DNA from: Antrihabitans stalagmiti
GTDB taxonomy: Bacteria; Actinomycetota; Actinomycetes; Mycobacteriales; Mycobacteriaceae
Direction: 5' to 3'
Length of the DNA: 64,000 nt
Assembly (NCBI RefSeq): GCF_016482825.1
Contig: NZ_JAEMNV010000008.1
Location: 1-64,000, forward strand
The notes beneath the pieces were generated by a model, which worked only from the letters and a program-made list of their open reading frames with translations, did not search any database and was not told the origin of the DNA. The translations under genes were made by a program, and so were the position numbers. Positions 26,937 through 36,193 of this stretch are shown here, piece after piece. Position 1 is the stretch's first letter; every line of letters begins with the position of its first letter.

Positions 26937-28555
26937 GTCGGTCCACGCCGCGGAGGCGTTGCGTCATCATCGGCGTCGTCACCACCGAGCGCTTTGTGCA
27001 GCAGATGAAGCCCCGACCGCACCGGACCCTCCGGCGCCATATGTTCGACGGTGTCGACCAAGCCTGTCAGTGCTTCCTTGATGGTTGCCGACCCGGTCTG
27101 AGCGGAATGTGCTGCCGAATGGGTAGCCGACCGCGCAGTGGACCGCGCTGTGTCTGCCGCGGTACGCGCACCGACCGATACCGGCGCGAACACCGCCGCC
27201 GGCGCAGCACCCAAGGCGGACAGCTGCGCCTTCGCTGCGGAGCTCAGTCTTTCCGGGCTGAGCCGCTCGGCGCTCAGCGTCGCGATGCCCGCCCGCGTTT
27301 CCGGTTCCGGCTCGGCTGCATCGGCAAGTAGCCGTTCGGCATCGGCGGTCACCAGATCGATGATCCGACGCAGTTCGGCGTTTACGACCTCTGGATTCTC
27401 GAACACGGTCTGGTGCCCGCATTTCGGAATGACGGTCATCGTCGCACCAGGAATGGCGTCGGCAAGCTTCTGCTGTTCGGCGATCGGTACGAAATGGTCG
27501 TTGAAGCCGCCGACAACCGCGGTGTATGCGCTGCCGAGTTCGGCGAGGCCCGCCCGTTCGTCGTGGTCCTGAATAGCAACGACTATGTCGCCCGCCTGCC
27601 GAAATCCGTTGCCGTAGACGATCGCCGTCGTCAGTCGAAGCGCGGTCCGCTTGTGCACCGCGAAGAAACGCAGTCCGAGCAGATAGGGAGCAAGCCCGAG
27701 TAGCCGCAGCACAAATCGGGGCACGGCATCGGCAACGACCATAAAGCCGGCGACCTCACGCCTGATCAGCCAACTCACCGGTGCAAGCACCCGCCACAAA
27801 CCGAACGACATCGTCTTGCTCAACGGCCCAGCGGAGGTCGAGCAGAGCACGAGTCCGCCGATGCGGTCGGCGAGATCAGGTCGGGCAGCTCGGAGTGCAA
27901 GGACAGTCGCACCTCCCATGCCGTGCCCAGCGAGCACGAGATAGCCCTCCGGCGCGGTGGCGTCGATGACCCGACCGAGATCGTCGGCAAGCTGACGTAG
28001 ACCGCGAATTCCCTGGTCCAGCTTTCGCGTCCCCGACTTGCCGTGGCCGCGCGCGTCGTAACTCACGCGCCGTACCGGCGAATCTTCCAGTGCCGGACGC
28101 TGATAGCGCCACGCGCTCGCATTCATCTGAATTCCGTGGACGAATACCACCGTCACCGCGGCATCGGCCGGACCGTCGATCTCGACATGCAGCGGTACAC
28201 CGTCCGCGGTACGCACGGTCTCCGGCTGCCCTGGCCTGATCTCGTCGGCAAGTTCACGCCAGGGCCGACCACTCCAGAACTCGAGAATGCCGAGCCACGC
28301 CATCAATGCTGCTGCGCCGGCGAACAGGACGACCACAAAACCCCACCACAGCGTCGTCGTGTCGACCAGCCAGTAGAGGGCTCCCCCGATCACCGCGAGC
28401 GTCACGAGCGCGGCGGCGCCCGCCAGGGCGAGAAATTCCAACGCACACGCGGCGCGGGTACGTCTCGGCCCGCTGTACTGGCTTGTGTCACGTACCGCTG
28501 TGTCATGAACCGCTGTGTCATGAACCGCTGTGTCCTGCAACGCCGCGTTCGTCAT
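26930..28555 (-). CDS. membrane-anchored alpha/beta hydrolase lacking the nucleophile serine
   Basis: A 541-residue protein with two membrane spans (about residues 35-85: CALEFLALAGAAALVTLAV and WWGFVVVLFAGAAALMAWLG), then an alpha/beta hydrolase domain (about 110-400). The oxyanion HGIQMNASAW region, the acid Asp in GGFNDHFVP and the His in KCGHQTVF are present. The nucleophile elbow, however, reads GHGMGG, with Gly where Ser is expected (about residue 212). A helical Ala-rich tail of about 120 residues follows. ATG 28555 is chosen for the GGAGG six bases upstream. The N-terminus contains a TAVHD repeat from 15-bp units. Confidence 0.88.
   Translation of the reverse strand: MTNAALQDTAVHDTAVHDTAVRDTSQYSGPRRTRAACALEFLALAGAAALVTLAVIGGALYWLVDTTTLWWGFVVVLFAGAAALMAWLGILEFWSGRPWRELADEIRPGQPETVRTADGVPLHVEIDGPADAAVTVVFVHGIQMNASAWRYQRPALEDSPVRRVSYDARGHGKSGTRKLDQGIRGLRQLADDLGRVIDATAPEGYLVLAGHGMGGATVLALRAARPDLADRIGGLVLCSTSAGPLSKTMSFGLWRVLAPVSWLIRREVAGFMVVADAVPRFVLRLLGLAPYLLGLRFFAVHKRTALRLTTAIVYGNGFRQAGDIVVAIQDHDERAGLAELGSAYTAVVGGFNDHFVPIAEQQKLADAIPGATMTVIPKCGHQTVFENPEVVNAELRRIIDLVTADAERLLADAAEPEPETRAGIATLSAERLSPERLSSAAKAQLSALGAAPAAVFAPVSVGARTAADTARSTARSATHSAAHSAQTGSATIKEALTGLVDTVEHMAPEGPVRSGLHLLHKALGGDDADDDATPPRRGPTQ
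28486..28545. repeat. four tandem 15-bp units in the hydrolase N-terminus
   Basis: Units TGTCATGAACCGCTG at 28501-28515 and 28516-28530 are identical. Flanking units at 28486-28500 and 28531-28545 are diverged. They encode the repeated TAVHD peptide near the N-terminus of the hydrolase. Units of this sort change copy number easily by slippage. Confidence 0.85.
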
Positions 28556-28667
28556 CGAACACCTCCGCATCGAGATCGTGCCCGAAGCCTAAACCGGTGA
28601 GGTCGGTGCTGGACCGCGAACGCGTCACGTGGACGGCTCACCGATTCCGGGTCGGAAAGCGAGTGCA

Positions 28668-29387
28668 ATGCTGTCGGACATGACGACGAACATTCTTCTT
28701 GTTCCCGGTTTCTGGCTCGGCGGATGGGCATGGGACGCGGTCGCCGACGACCTGCAACGACGCGGCGACGTGGTGACTGCCGTGACGCTCCCCGGCATGG
28801 ACGCAGCCGACGACCGAAGCGCCGTCAGCCTCGACGACCAGGCGCGCGCACTCCTTGCTGCAGCGGACGGTGCCGGTGCTGGCAGAACCGTTCTCGTCGC
28901 GCACAGCGGAGCCGCAGCACCCGCCACCCTCGCAACCGATCTCGATCCGAATGCATTCGCCCGTGTCATCTACGTCGACACAGCGCCGCTGCCGGACGGC
29001 TTCACCATCTTCGAGGATCTGGATCCAACTGCGACCGAGGTCCCGCTACCGGACTGGGAAGAACTCACGGCCGCCGGCAATAGTCTCGACGGCTTGGACG
29101 AAGCCGCTCTGACGATGTTCCGCGAACGGTCGGTTCCAGTGCCCGCGCAGGTAGCCGGCGGCAAGCTCGAGTTGAAAAATGTTGCACGCAACGGTGTTCC
29201 GACCACGATCGTGTGCAGCAGCTTTCCCTCGTTCGCTGTGCAGCAGATGCGCGACGAAGGCCATCCCCTCGGCCTCGCTCTGCGCGACATCGACGCCGAC
29301 TACGTCGATCTGCCGACCGGTCACTGGCCGATGTGGTCGAAGCCTGCCGAATTGGCCGAGATCATCCACACTGCGGCGAACAAGTAG
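28668..29387 (+). CDS. alpha/beta hydrolase
   Basis: A small cytoplasmic alpha/beta hydrolase of 239 residues, related to the salicylate-esterase/EstA-like group. It shows the oxyanion region LVPGFWLGGWAWDAV, the nucleophile in AHSGAA, and a C-terminal catalytic His in PTGHWPMWSKP. Substrate unknown. ATG 28668 is used; 28680 (MTTNILLVPG) is an equally possible start. It is divergent from the preceding membrane hydrolase and converges on the secreted lipase. Confidence 0.85.
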   Translation: MLSDMTTNILLVPGFWLGGWAWDAVADDLQRRGDVVTAVTLPGMDAADDRSAVSLDDQARALLAAADGAGAGRTVLVAHSGAAAPATLATDLDPNAFARVIYVDTAPLPDGFTIFEDLDPTATEVPLPDWEELTAAGNSLDGLDEAALTMFRERSVPVPAQVAGGKLELKNVARNGVPTTIVCSSFPSFAVQQMRDEGHPLGLALRDIDADYVDLPTGHWPMWSKPAELAEIIHTAANK

Positions 29388-29391
29388 GCGA

Positions 29392-30525
29392 CTATCCGAG
29401 CAGTCGAGCGACGAACGGCACCGAGTCGGCGAGCGAGAGAGCCATCGTTCCGTCGTGGTCCGAGGGATACGGTCGGAACGTGACGGGTTGACCGTTCGCT
29501 GTGAGTCGGGCGGCGAAGGCGATCGTCGCGGGCGTCACGACGTCGGTGTCGAGTAGCCCCTGGCCGATGAAAAATGGTCTGTCGTAACCGTTCTCCGGTA
29601 TCCCCATAAAGTTGCGCAAGATGTCGGAAACACCAGGAATCGAGGAAAGCGGCTTCGTGAACAACGATCCGACGGCAACTCCGTCGACCGACGGACCGAA
29701 TTCGTCGTAACAGACGGCCTCGGCTCGGTCCACGAGGTCGACACCCCGCTGGGTCAGGAACGAATCGATCTTCAATGCCGGAAAGGTCGCTCGCAAACCG
29801 GACAGGATGTAGACGAGATAGGTATTCAAGTTCTCCCCGACCGCGATCGGTGGGACACCCGGCCCGAGCAGAGCGACGACATCCTCGATGTCGGCAGGCA
29901 CACCCGTCGCGACGGCGCCACGGTAGTCGAGGCCCGAACCACCGAACTCCGTGGCGTAGCGGGCGGTAGTCAATGCCGCTCCCGCACCTTGCGACTGACC
30001 GATGACAACCCACCGATCGGACAGGCTCGCGTACGTCGCGGTACTCGCCTTGACCATGTCGACGACGCTGTGCGCTTCGACGATGCCGTTGAGGTAATGC
30101 GTCGGACCTGCGACGCCGTGCCCTGCGTAGTCGGAGGCGACGATCGCGTAGCCCTTCGACAGCCAGGTCGACAGGTATGCGAAGTCACGTTCGGGCCGAA
30201 GCGGACCGCGCACGCTGTACGCGCACTGGTCGCCGAGTCCGAGTGTGCCGTGCGCCCAAGCGACTACCGGCCAGCCACCCGCGGGTGCGGGGCCGGGCGG
30301 CAGGTAGACAGCTCCACTGCTGAGTGCCGGACCGTCTGGACCTGTGGTCCAGTAGGTCAACCGATAGGCGTCGGCCGAGCCTGGTATTCGGATCTCGACC
30401 GGTAGCGGATCGGCACTCACCACGGTCCCCGGGAAGCGGTCGTCCGCCACCGCGGGTGCCGCAAGGACGAACGAGGACAGCATCGAGATCACGGCGGCCG
30501 CCACGACCGCGGCGAGCCGAGTCAC
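29392..30525 (-). CDS. secreted lipase (secretory lipase family)
   Basis: A 377-residue exported lipase/esterase. The N-terminus is a cleavable signal ([20 protein letters not shown], cleavage near AVA-DD). Catalytic elements: the [12 protein letters not shown] oxyanion region, GQSQG nucleophile, Asp in GLLDTDVV and His in SDHDG. Two conserved cysteines (DQCAY and AVCYD) probably form a disulfide. GTG 30525 overlaps the uvrA stop by 4 bp, so it may be co-transcribed with uvrA, an unusual partnership. Confidence 0.88.
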   Translation of the reverse strand: MTRLAAVVAAAVISMLSSFVLAAPAVADDRFPGTVVSADPLPVEIRIPGSADAYRLTYWTTGPDGPALSSGAVYLPPGPAPAGGWPVVAWAHGTLGLGDQCAYSVRGPLRPERDFAYLSTWLSKGYAIVASDYAGHGVAGPTHYLNGIVEAHSVVDMVKASTATYASLSDRWVVIGQSQGAGAALTTARYATEFGGSGLDYRGAVATGVPADIEDVVALLGPGVPPIAVGENLNTYLVYILSGLRATFPALKIDSFLTQRGVDLVDRAEAVCYDEFGPSVDGVAVGSLFTKPLSSIPGVSDILRNFMGIPENGYDRPFFIGQGLLDTDVVTPATIAFAARLTANGQPVTFRPYPSDHDGTMALSLADSVPFVARLLG

Positions 30526-33455
30526 GACTTCGCGCCTGCCCCGACCGCGGCCCGCTTGCGCGGTGCCCGCTTCTTGGGAGCCGTCTTGATCGCTGTCGAA
30601 GCCTGCTTCAGCACTGGCTTGAGGAACTGACCTGTATAGCTTTCCTCGACGTCCGCGATCTCTTCCGGAGTGCCTTCGGCAACGACGACGCCGCCACCCG
30701 AACCACCCTCCGGCCCCATGTCGACCACCCAGTCCGATGTCTTGATCACATCGAGATTGTGCTCGATCACGATGACGGTGTTGCCCTTGTCGACCAATCC
30801 GTTGACGACGATCAGAAGTTTGCGGATGTCCTCGAAGTGCAGGCCGGTCGTCGGCTCGTCGAGAATGTAGGCGGTCCGTCCTGTCGAACGCTTCTGCAGT
30901 TCGGCGGCAAGCTTCACGCGCTGCGCTTCGCCTCCCGACAGCGTGGGTGCAGGCTGGCCGAGCCTGACGTAGCCGAGACCGACATCGTTGAGTGTCTTCA
31001 GATACCGATGGATGGATGTGATGGGTTCGAAGAAATCAGCGGCTTCCTCGATCGACATGTCGAGGACTTCGGCGATCGTCTTGCCCTTGTAGTGCACTTC
31101 CAGGGTCTCGCGGTTGTACCGCGCACCGTGGCAGACCTCGCAGGGGACGTATACATCCGGAAGGAAGTTCATCTCGATCTTCAGGGTGCCGTCGCCTGAA
31201 CATGCCTCGCACCGGCCGCCCTTGACGTTGAACGAGAAGCGGCCCGGCTGGTAGCCGCGGACCTTGGCTTCGGTGGTCGCCGCGAACAACGTCCTGATCT
31301 TGTCGAAGACGCCTGTGTAGGTCGCCGCATTGGATCGCGGGGTACGTCCGATAGGTGACTGGTCGACCTGGACGAGTTTGTCGAGTTGATCCAATCCGTT
31401 GATTCGGGTGTGGCGCCCAGGTACTTGCCGGGCGCCGTTGAGCTTGTTGGCCATGACCGTCGCGAGGATGTCGTTGACAAGCGTCGATTTGCCCGAGCCG
31501 CTGACGCCCGTGACCGCGGTGAGCACCCCGAGCGGGAAACTCACGTCGATGCCTCGGAGGTTGTGCTCGCGCGCGCCGACAACCGTCACCTGACGTTTCC
31601 GGTTCGCGATCCGTCGAACGAGCGGGATCGCGATCTCCGATCGGCCGGAAAGATAAGCGCCGGTGAGCGATTCGGGATCGGTGAGCAGTTCCTCGTACGG
31701 TCCGCTGTGTACGACGCGACCGCCGTGCTCGCCCGCGAGCGGGCCGATGTCGACGACCCAGTCCGACGCCCGAATGGTGTCTTCGTCGTGCTCGACGACG
31801 ATGAGCGTGTTGCCGAGATCCCGCAGCCGCGTCAGTGTTTCGATGAGCCGCCGGTTGTCACGCTGATGCAGCCCGATCGACGGTTCGTCGAGCACGTACA
31901 ACACACCGACCAGTCCCGACCCGATCTGGGTCGCCAGCCGAATGCGCTGCGCCTCACCACCGGAGAGCGTTCCTGCCGCGCGTGAGAGCGAGAGGTACTG
32001 CAAACCGACATCGAGTAGGAACCCGAGCCTGGCCTGCACTTCCTTGAGCACCTGACCCGCGATCGCCTTCTGTCGTGGGCCGAGGGTCAGGTTGCCGAGG
32101 AACTCCGAGCACTCCGCTATCGACAGCTCACTGACTTCGGCGATCGACTTCTTGTCCTCGCCCGCCGAGATGGTCACCGACAGAATCTCGGGCTTGAGCC
32201 GAGCGCCGTTGCAGGCAGGACACGGCACGTCGCGCATGTAGCCGTCGTACCGCTCCTTCATCTGCTCCGATTCCGTGTTCTCCATCCTGCGATGCAAGAA
32301 GGGCATGACGCCCTCGAAGTCGGCGTAATACGAGCGGGTGCGGCCGTACCGGTTCTTGTAGCGAATGTGCACCTGGTCGGAACTGCCCTCCAACACCGCT
32401 TTGCGAGCTTTCGCCGGTAGGTCCTTCCACGGCGTCCGCATCGAGAAGCCGATGATCTCCGACAACCCCGACAGCAGTCGACCGAAGTACTCCGCCTGCT
32501 GCCCGACCGACCACGGCGCGATCGCACCGTCCTCGAGACTCAGCTCCGGGTCCGGAACGACCAGCTCGGGATCGACCTCTTTACGAATGCCGAGACCTGC
32601 GCACTCCTGGCACGCGCCGTAGGGCGAGTTGAACGAGAACGAACGCGGCTCGAGATCGTCGATGTCGAGCGGATGATTGTTCGGGCACGCGAGCCGCTCG
32701 GAATACCGACGCTCGCGATCGGGCGCCTGCTCGTCGCGATCGACGAAATCGAGCACGACGATGCCGTCCGCGAGGCGCAGCGCGGTCTCGACCGAGTCGG
32801 TCAGCCGCTGCTTGGAGCTGGCCTTGACCGTCAACCGGTCGACGATGACCTCGATGTCGTGCTTTTCCTGCTTCTTCAGCGTCGGCGGCTCGGTCAACGG
32901 GTGGACGACACCGTCGACCCGGACACGCGCATAACCCTGCGACTGCAGCTGTTCGAACAGGTCGACGAACTCGCCCTTGCGGGTCCGGACCACAGGTGCG
33001 AGCACCTGGAACTTGGTGCCGTCCTCCATGGCCAGTACCTGATCCACGATCTGCTGCGGCGTCTGTTTTGCGATCGGTTCACCACAGACCGGGCAGTGTG
33101 CGTCGCCGGCTCGCGCATAGAGCAGGCGCAGGTAGTCGTACACCTCGGTGATGGTGCCTACCGTCGAGCGAGGGTTGCGGTTGGTCGACTTCTGATCGAT
33201 CGACACCGCAGGCGAGAGCCCCTCGATGAAATCGACGTCGGGCTTGTCCATCTGCCCGAGGAACTGACGCGCGTAGGCCGACAACGACTCGACGTAACGA
33301 CGTTGACCTTCGGCGAAGATCGTGTCGAACGCCAGGCTCGACTTACCGGATCCGGAGAGTCCGGTGAAAACGATCAGGCTGTCACGAGGGAGGTCGAGAT
33401 CGATCCCGCGCAGATTGTGCTCGCGAGCACCCCGCACGATCAGGCGGTCCGCCAC
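30522..33455 (-). CDS. uvrA: excinuclease ABC subunit A
   Basis: Damage-recognition ATPase of nucleotide excision repair, 977 residues. It contains two ABC modules: Walker [10 protein letters not shown] near residue 33 and GVSGSGKST in the second half, two LSGGEAQR signatures, and Walker B sites. Both zinc-binding segments are present (CPVCGEP with its partner, and CEACSGDG...CEVCHG). A RecA-NDp/PafBC-type promoter lies about 83-105 bp before the start. Confidence 0.98.
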   Translation of the reverse strand: MADRLIVRGAREHNLRGIDLDLPRDSLIVFTGLSGSGKSSLAFDTIFAEGQRRYVESLSAYARQFLGQMDKPDVDFIEGLSPAVSIDQKSTNRNPRSTVGTITEVYDYLRLLYARAGDAHCPVCGEPIAKQTPQQIVDQVLAMEDGTKFQVLAPVVRTRKGEFVDLFEQLQSQGYARVRVDGVVHPLTEPPTLKKQEKHDIEVIVDRLTVKASSKQRLTDSVETALRLADGIVVLDFVDRDEQAPDRERRYSERLACPNNHPLDIDDLEPRSFSFNSPYGACQECAGLGIRKEVDPELVVPDPELSLEDGAIAPWSVGQQAEYFGRLLSGLSEIIGFSMRTPWKDLPAKARKAVLEGSSDQVHIRYKNRYGRTRSYYADFEGVMPFLHRRMENTESEQMKERYDGYMRDVPCPACNGARLKPEILSVTISAGEDKKSIAEVSELSIAECSEFLGNLTLGPRQKAIAGQVLKEVQARLGFLLDVGLQYLSLSRAAGTLSGGEAQRIRLATQIGSGLVGVLYVLDEPSIGLHQRDNRRLIETLTRLRDLGNTLIVVEHDEDTIRASDWVVDIGPLAGEHGGRVVHSGPYEELLTDPESLTGAYLSGRSEIAIPLVRRIANRKRQVTVVGAREHNLRGIDVSFPLGVLTAVTGVSGSGKSTLVNDILATVMANKLNGARQVPGRHTRINGLDQLDKLVQVDQSPIGRTPRSNAATYTGVFDKIRTLFAATTEAKVRGYQPGRFSFNVKGGRCEACSGDGTLKIEMNFLPDVYVPCEVCHGARYNRETLEVHYKGKTIAEVLDMSIEEAADFFEPITSIHRYLKTLNDVGLGYVRLGQPAPTLSGGEAQRVKLAAELQKRSTGRTAYILDEPTTGLHFEDIRKLLIVVNGLVDKGNTVIVIEHNLDVIKTSDWVVDMGPEGGSGGGVVVAEGTPEEIADVEESYTGQFLKPVLKQASTAIKTAPKKRAPRKRAAVGAGAKS

Positions 33456-33474
33456 TGGCAGTCCCTTCTTGTCA

Positions 33475-33484
33475 GAACTAGTTC
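33475..33484. promoter_or_regulatory. 10-bp palindrome in the uvrA leader
   Basis: GAACTAGTTC is a perfect 10-bp palindrome 20 bp before the uvrA start. It is not a standard actinobacterial LexA box, which needs four bases between GAAC and GTTC. Its function is unknown. Confidence 0.3.
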
Positions 33485-33537
33485 AAAAAACAGGTGCAAT
33501 TCACGAGGTCCGTGCGACGACAGCGCACGCGGTCCAC

Positions 33538-33560
33538 ATGCTATGTCTGCCCACCGACAA
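33538..33560 (-). promoter_or_regulatory. DNA-damage promoter of uvrA (RecA-NDp/PafBC type)
   Basis: The minus strand reads TTGTCGGTG, eight bases, then TAGCAT. This is a full match to the TTGTCRGTG-N8-TANNNT motif known from mycobacterial LexA-independent DNA-damage promoters controlled by PafBC. Transcription would start near 33531, giving a leader of about 76 nt before uvrA. Confidence 0.8.
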
Positions 33561-33618
33561 GTTCCTTGGACGAATGGGCGAGCACCCGCGGCATACCCAC
33601 GACGGTAGCCTGCGGAAC

Positions 33619-34305
33619 ATGGAGCAACCCGTCGCAATCGACAGCAACTACACCGGCCACATCGCCCCCGGTTCGTCCGCGCAACGACGCACAGTCGATG
33701 GCGCGAGCATTATCAAGATCTCGGTCGGTCCTATGGATAACAACGCCTACCTGGTCCAATGTTCCTCGACGGGCCTGACGCTGCTCATCGATGCCGCGAA
33801 CGAAGCGGACCGGCTGATCCAACTCGTCCGCGAGCAAGCCGGAGGCACACTCGAGCTTATCGTCACAACTCACCAGCACCCCGACCACTGGTTGGCGCTG
33901 CAGGACGTCGTCTCCGCGATCGGCGCCTCGACGGCTGCGCATCCTCTCGACGCCGAGCCGCTTCCGGTTCCGCCCGACTTCGATCTCGACGACGGCGAAA
34001 GTATCCAGATCGGTGAACTCGAGCTCGAGATCATCCACCTGAGCGGCCACACGCCAGGATCGGTCGCGCTGGCCCTCACCGAATCGGGTGGGCGAGTACA
34101 CCTGTTCACCGGCGACTCGCTGTTCCCCGGCGGCGTCGGAAAAACGGCGGACGCGGAGAAGTTCGCCAGCCTGCTCGCCGACGTCGAGACGAAGCTGTTC
34201 GGTCGCTTCGGTGACGATACGATCGTCTATCCCGGTCACGGTGACGACACCACACTCGGAAACGAACGCCCCCACCTGACGGAGTGGCGAGAGCGCGGCT
34301 GGTGA
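33619..34305 (+). CDS. metallo-beta-lactamase fold hydrolase (glyoxalase II-like)
   Basis: Zinc hydrolase of the MBL superfamily, 228 residues. The metal motif THQHPDHW is present, with further ligands in HLSGHTPGS, FTGDSLFPGG and VYPGHGDDT, the order of the glyoxalase II/GloB-like branch. It lies divergent from uvrA, the same arrangement as Rv1637c beside uvrA in M. tuberculosis. The start is chosen for homology; the ribosome-binding site is weak and an ATG at 33574 is also in frame. Confidence 0.88.
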   Translation: MEQPVAIDSNYTGHIAPGSSAQRRTVDGASIIKISVGPMDNNAYLVQCSSTGLTLLIDAANEADRLIQLVREQAGGTLELIVTTHQHPDHWLALQDVVSAIGASTAAHPLDAEPLPVPPDFDLDDGESIQIGELELEIIHLSGHTPGSVALALTESGGRVHLFTGDSLFPGGVGKTADAEKFASLLADVETKLFGRFGDDTIVYPGHGDDTTLGNERPHLTEWRERGW

Positions 34306-34315
34306 GCCACGCTAG

Positions 34316-35179
34316 CTACTCGGTCTCCGCCTTGTGCTTCTGAAAGGCCACAGACAAATACTCGCCGAGCTGGGTCGCGACCGTGTTCTCCATCGCCGAG
34401 GCCAGCGTGTCGTGGACAGCCGCGATGCCGATCTCGCGCATGTGGCTGATCATGTTGGTCGTCGCGGCGATGTCCTCGTCGGTATCGGGTAGCCAACCAG
34501 GGCCGTGCTGGGCGGTGATGTGCGAGCGGGCAGTGTCGACCATCAGCCTGGCTATGTCGTCGACGCGTTGCGCGATGTCGCTGTACAGGTCGATGACGTC
34601 GCGCAATTGCAGGCCGAAGGTGTGCAGCTCGCCGAATGCTTCCAGCATGCTCGGGCGGGTGAACGTGATCGTGTCGTCGTCCTTGGCGCGGGCAAGACCG
34701 AGTTCGATGAGTCGATCGACCAGGTCCCCTGCGTCCGACCCGAGAAACGTATCCACCAACTCGCGAGGCACATCGATGGAACTGTTGTCGCCCCAGGTTG
34801 CAGTGACGGCATGCTGCAGTCCCAGCACCTCGGACATGTCTTTGCCCGTTTCCCAGCTGGTGATGAAATCAGCAATATGGGCTGTGGTGAAACCTCGTTG
34901 CAGCAACGCATCGATGATCTTCAGACGTTCCAGATGCGTCTCGTCGTAGATCGCCGCTCGGCCCGACCACCTGACAGCAGGTGGCAACAAGCCGCGCTCC
35001 TGATAGGCGCGGACGTTGCGCGACGTCGTTCCGGCCTCTCTAGCGAGATCATCGATCCGGTAGTCCACTTGCCGCAGTCCCCTGTCGATCGCCGGTTGGT
35101 CGGCCAAGCCTAGCGAACCGGACGTTGCCAGATACGCAGCCAACCACCGCTCGTCCGGACCCGAAGTTGTCGATGTCAC
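34316..35179 (-). CDS. MerR family regulator
   Basis: A 287-residue regulator. The MerR winged helix-turn-helix is at about residues 38-110 (YRIDDLAREAGTTSRNVRAY, then QERGLLPPAVRWSGRAAIYD). The long C-terminal part is helical with no visible cysteine metal site. The GTG start at 35179 has only a weak ribosome-binding site. It is divergent from the DoxX-like gene with 35 bp between starts, so it probably controls that gene and itself. Confidence 0.85.
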   Translation of the reverse strand: MTSTTSGPDERWLAAYLATSGSLGLADQPAIDRGLRQVDYRIDDLAREAGTTSRNVRAYQERGLLPPAVRWSGRAAIYDETHLERLKIIDALLQRGFTTAHIADFITSWETGKDMSEVLGLQHAVTATWGDNSSIDVPRELVDTFLGSDAGDLVDRLIELGLARAKDDDTITFTRPSMLEAFGELHTFGLQLRDVIDLYSDIAQRVDDIARLMVDTARSHITAQHGPGWLPDTDEDIAATTNMISHMREIGIAAVHDTLASAMENTVATQLGEYLSVAFQKHKAETE

Positions 35180-35214
35180 GTTTCGCGCAACGGCGCTGTG
35201 GGAACCCTCGCGTC

Positions 35215-36135
35215 ATGTTGATTCGCAGAATTGCCCGACCGCTTATGTCGACGATCTTCATCGCGCAGGGCATCGAGTCCCTGAGGAATACGAAGCTCTC
35301 AGCCGACGCCACCAGGCCGCTCCTCGACAAGAGTCAAGAGGTGCTGCCCGACAAGTACTCGTCCAAGGTGCCGACCGATGCCGAGCAGGTTGTCCGGATC
35401 AATGCCGCCATCCAGATCGCCGGTGGCGCACTGCTGGCGACGAACAAGGCGCCACGTCTCGCCTCCATCGCGCTCGCCGGCACGCTCGTCCCTGGCAACC
35501 TCGGCCGCAACGCGTTCTGGAACGAGACCGACCCGCAGCTCAAGGCACAGGAGCGCACCGAATTCCTCACGGGCCTCAGCCTGCTCGGTGGTCTGATGAT
35601 CGCAGCTGTGGATACCGAAGGTAAGCCGTCGCTCGGTTGGCGAGGCCGCCGCGCGGCACGTCGCGCAACCGCGGCTGTGTCGTCCGCACTCCCGATCGGT
35701 GCTGCCGCCGAGACCGGAGCGTTCGGCGAGACTGTAAGCCACGGCTTGCACGCCGCAGCAGAGAGGAGTCGCGCGCTTGCCGAGGTCGCGCGCGAACGCG
35801 GACCGGTGATCGCAGCCGCTGCAAAAGAGCGCGGCAGTGAGCTCGCCGAGGTCGCCCGCGAACGCGGACCCGGCATCGCAGCCGCAGCAAAAGAACGCGG
35901 CAGTGAGCTCGCAGAGGCGGCCGCCGAGCGTGGCCGCGAGCTGGGTGACTACGCACGCGAGCACGGACCTGAGCTTGCCGAAGCGGCGCGCAACCGCAGC
36001 AGCGAACTTGCTGCCCGAGCAGCAGAACGCGGCGAAGTGCTCGCCAAGGTGACCAGGAAAGAGGCCGCAAAGGCCAAGAAGGAAGCTGCCAAGGCCTCGC
36101 GCACGGTGAAGTCCAAGGCCGCCGAGTACAGCTAA
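35215..36135 (+). CDS. DoxX-like membrane protein with 11-residue-repeat tail
   Basis: A 306-residue protein. Residues about 1-150 resemble DoxX-family membrane proteins, with hydrophobic segments IARPLMSTIFIAQGIESL, INAAIQIAGGALLAT, LASIALAGTLVPG and FLTGLSLLGGLMIAAV. Residues about 190-277 are eight consecutive 11-residue units around ERGxELAE and ERGPxIAA, forming a long amphipathic charged helix. The protein ends in a Lys/Ala-rich stretch. ATG 35215 is used. It is divergent from the MerR gene, and a hairpin terminator follows. Confidence 0.8.
   Translation: MLIRRIARPLMSTIFIAQGIESLRNTKLSADATRPLLDKSQEVLPDKYSSKVPTDAEQVVRINAAIQIAGGALLATNKAPRLASIALAGTLVPGNLGRNAFWNETDPQLKAQERTEFLTGLSLLGGLMIAAVDTEGKPSLGWRGRRAARRATAAVSSALPIGAAAETGAFGETVSHGLHAAAERSRALAEVARERGPVIAAAAKERGSELAEVARERGPGIAAAAKERGSELAEAAAERGRELGDYAREHGPELAEAARNRSSELAARAAERGEVLAKVTRKEAAKAKKEAAKASRTVKSKAAEYS
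35782..36045 (+). repeat. 33-bp coding repeats, including a 66-bp tandem duplication
   Basis: Eight 33-bp units encode the 11-residue repeats of the DoxX-like tail. Units at 35782-35847 and 35848-35913 form a 66-bp tandem pair that is nearly identical at the DNA level, while later units have diverged. This implies a recent duplication within an older repeat array. Confidence 0.8.
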
Positions 36136-36147
36136 TCTTCGAGGTCG

Positions 36148-36173
36148 ACGGACCGCCACTCACGGCGGTCCGT
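36148..36173 (+). terminator. hairpin terminator after the DoxX-like gene
   Basis: The perfect 10-bp stem ACGGACCGCC / GGCGGTCCGT encloses a 6-nt loop, 13 bp after the stop codon. There is no U tract, which is common for actinobacterial terminators. Confidence 0.65.
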
Positions 36174-36193
36174 AGGCCTAGGAGTTCGCCCCA

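Noticed and set aside
33475-33484. GAACTAGTTC as a LexA (SOS) box for uvrA
   Set aside because: Actinobacterial LexA boxes have GAAC and GTTC separated by four bases; here there are two. The PafBC-type promoter is the better explanation.
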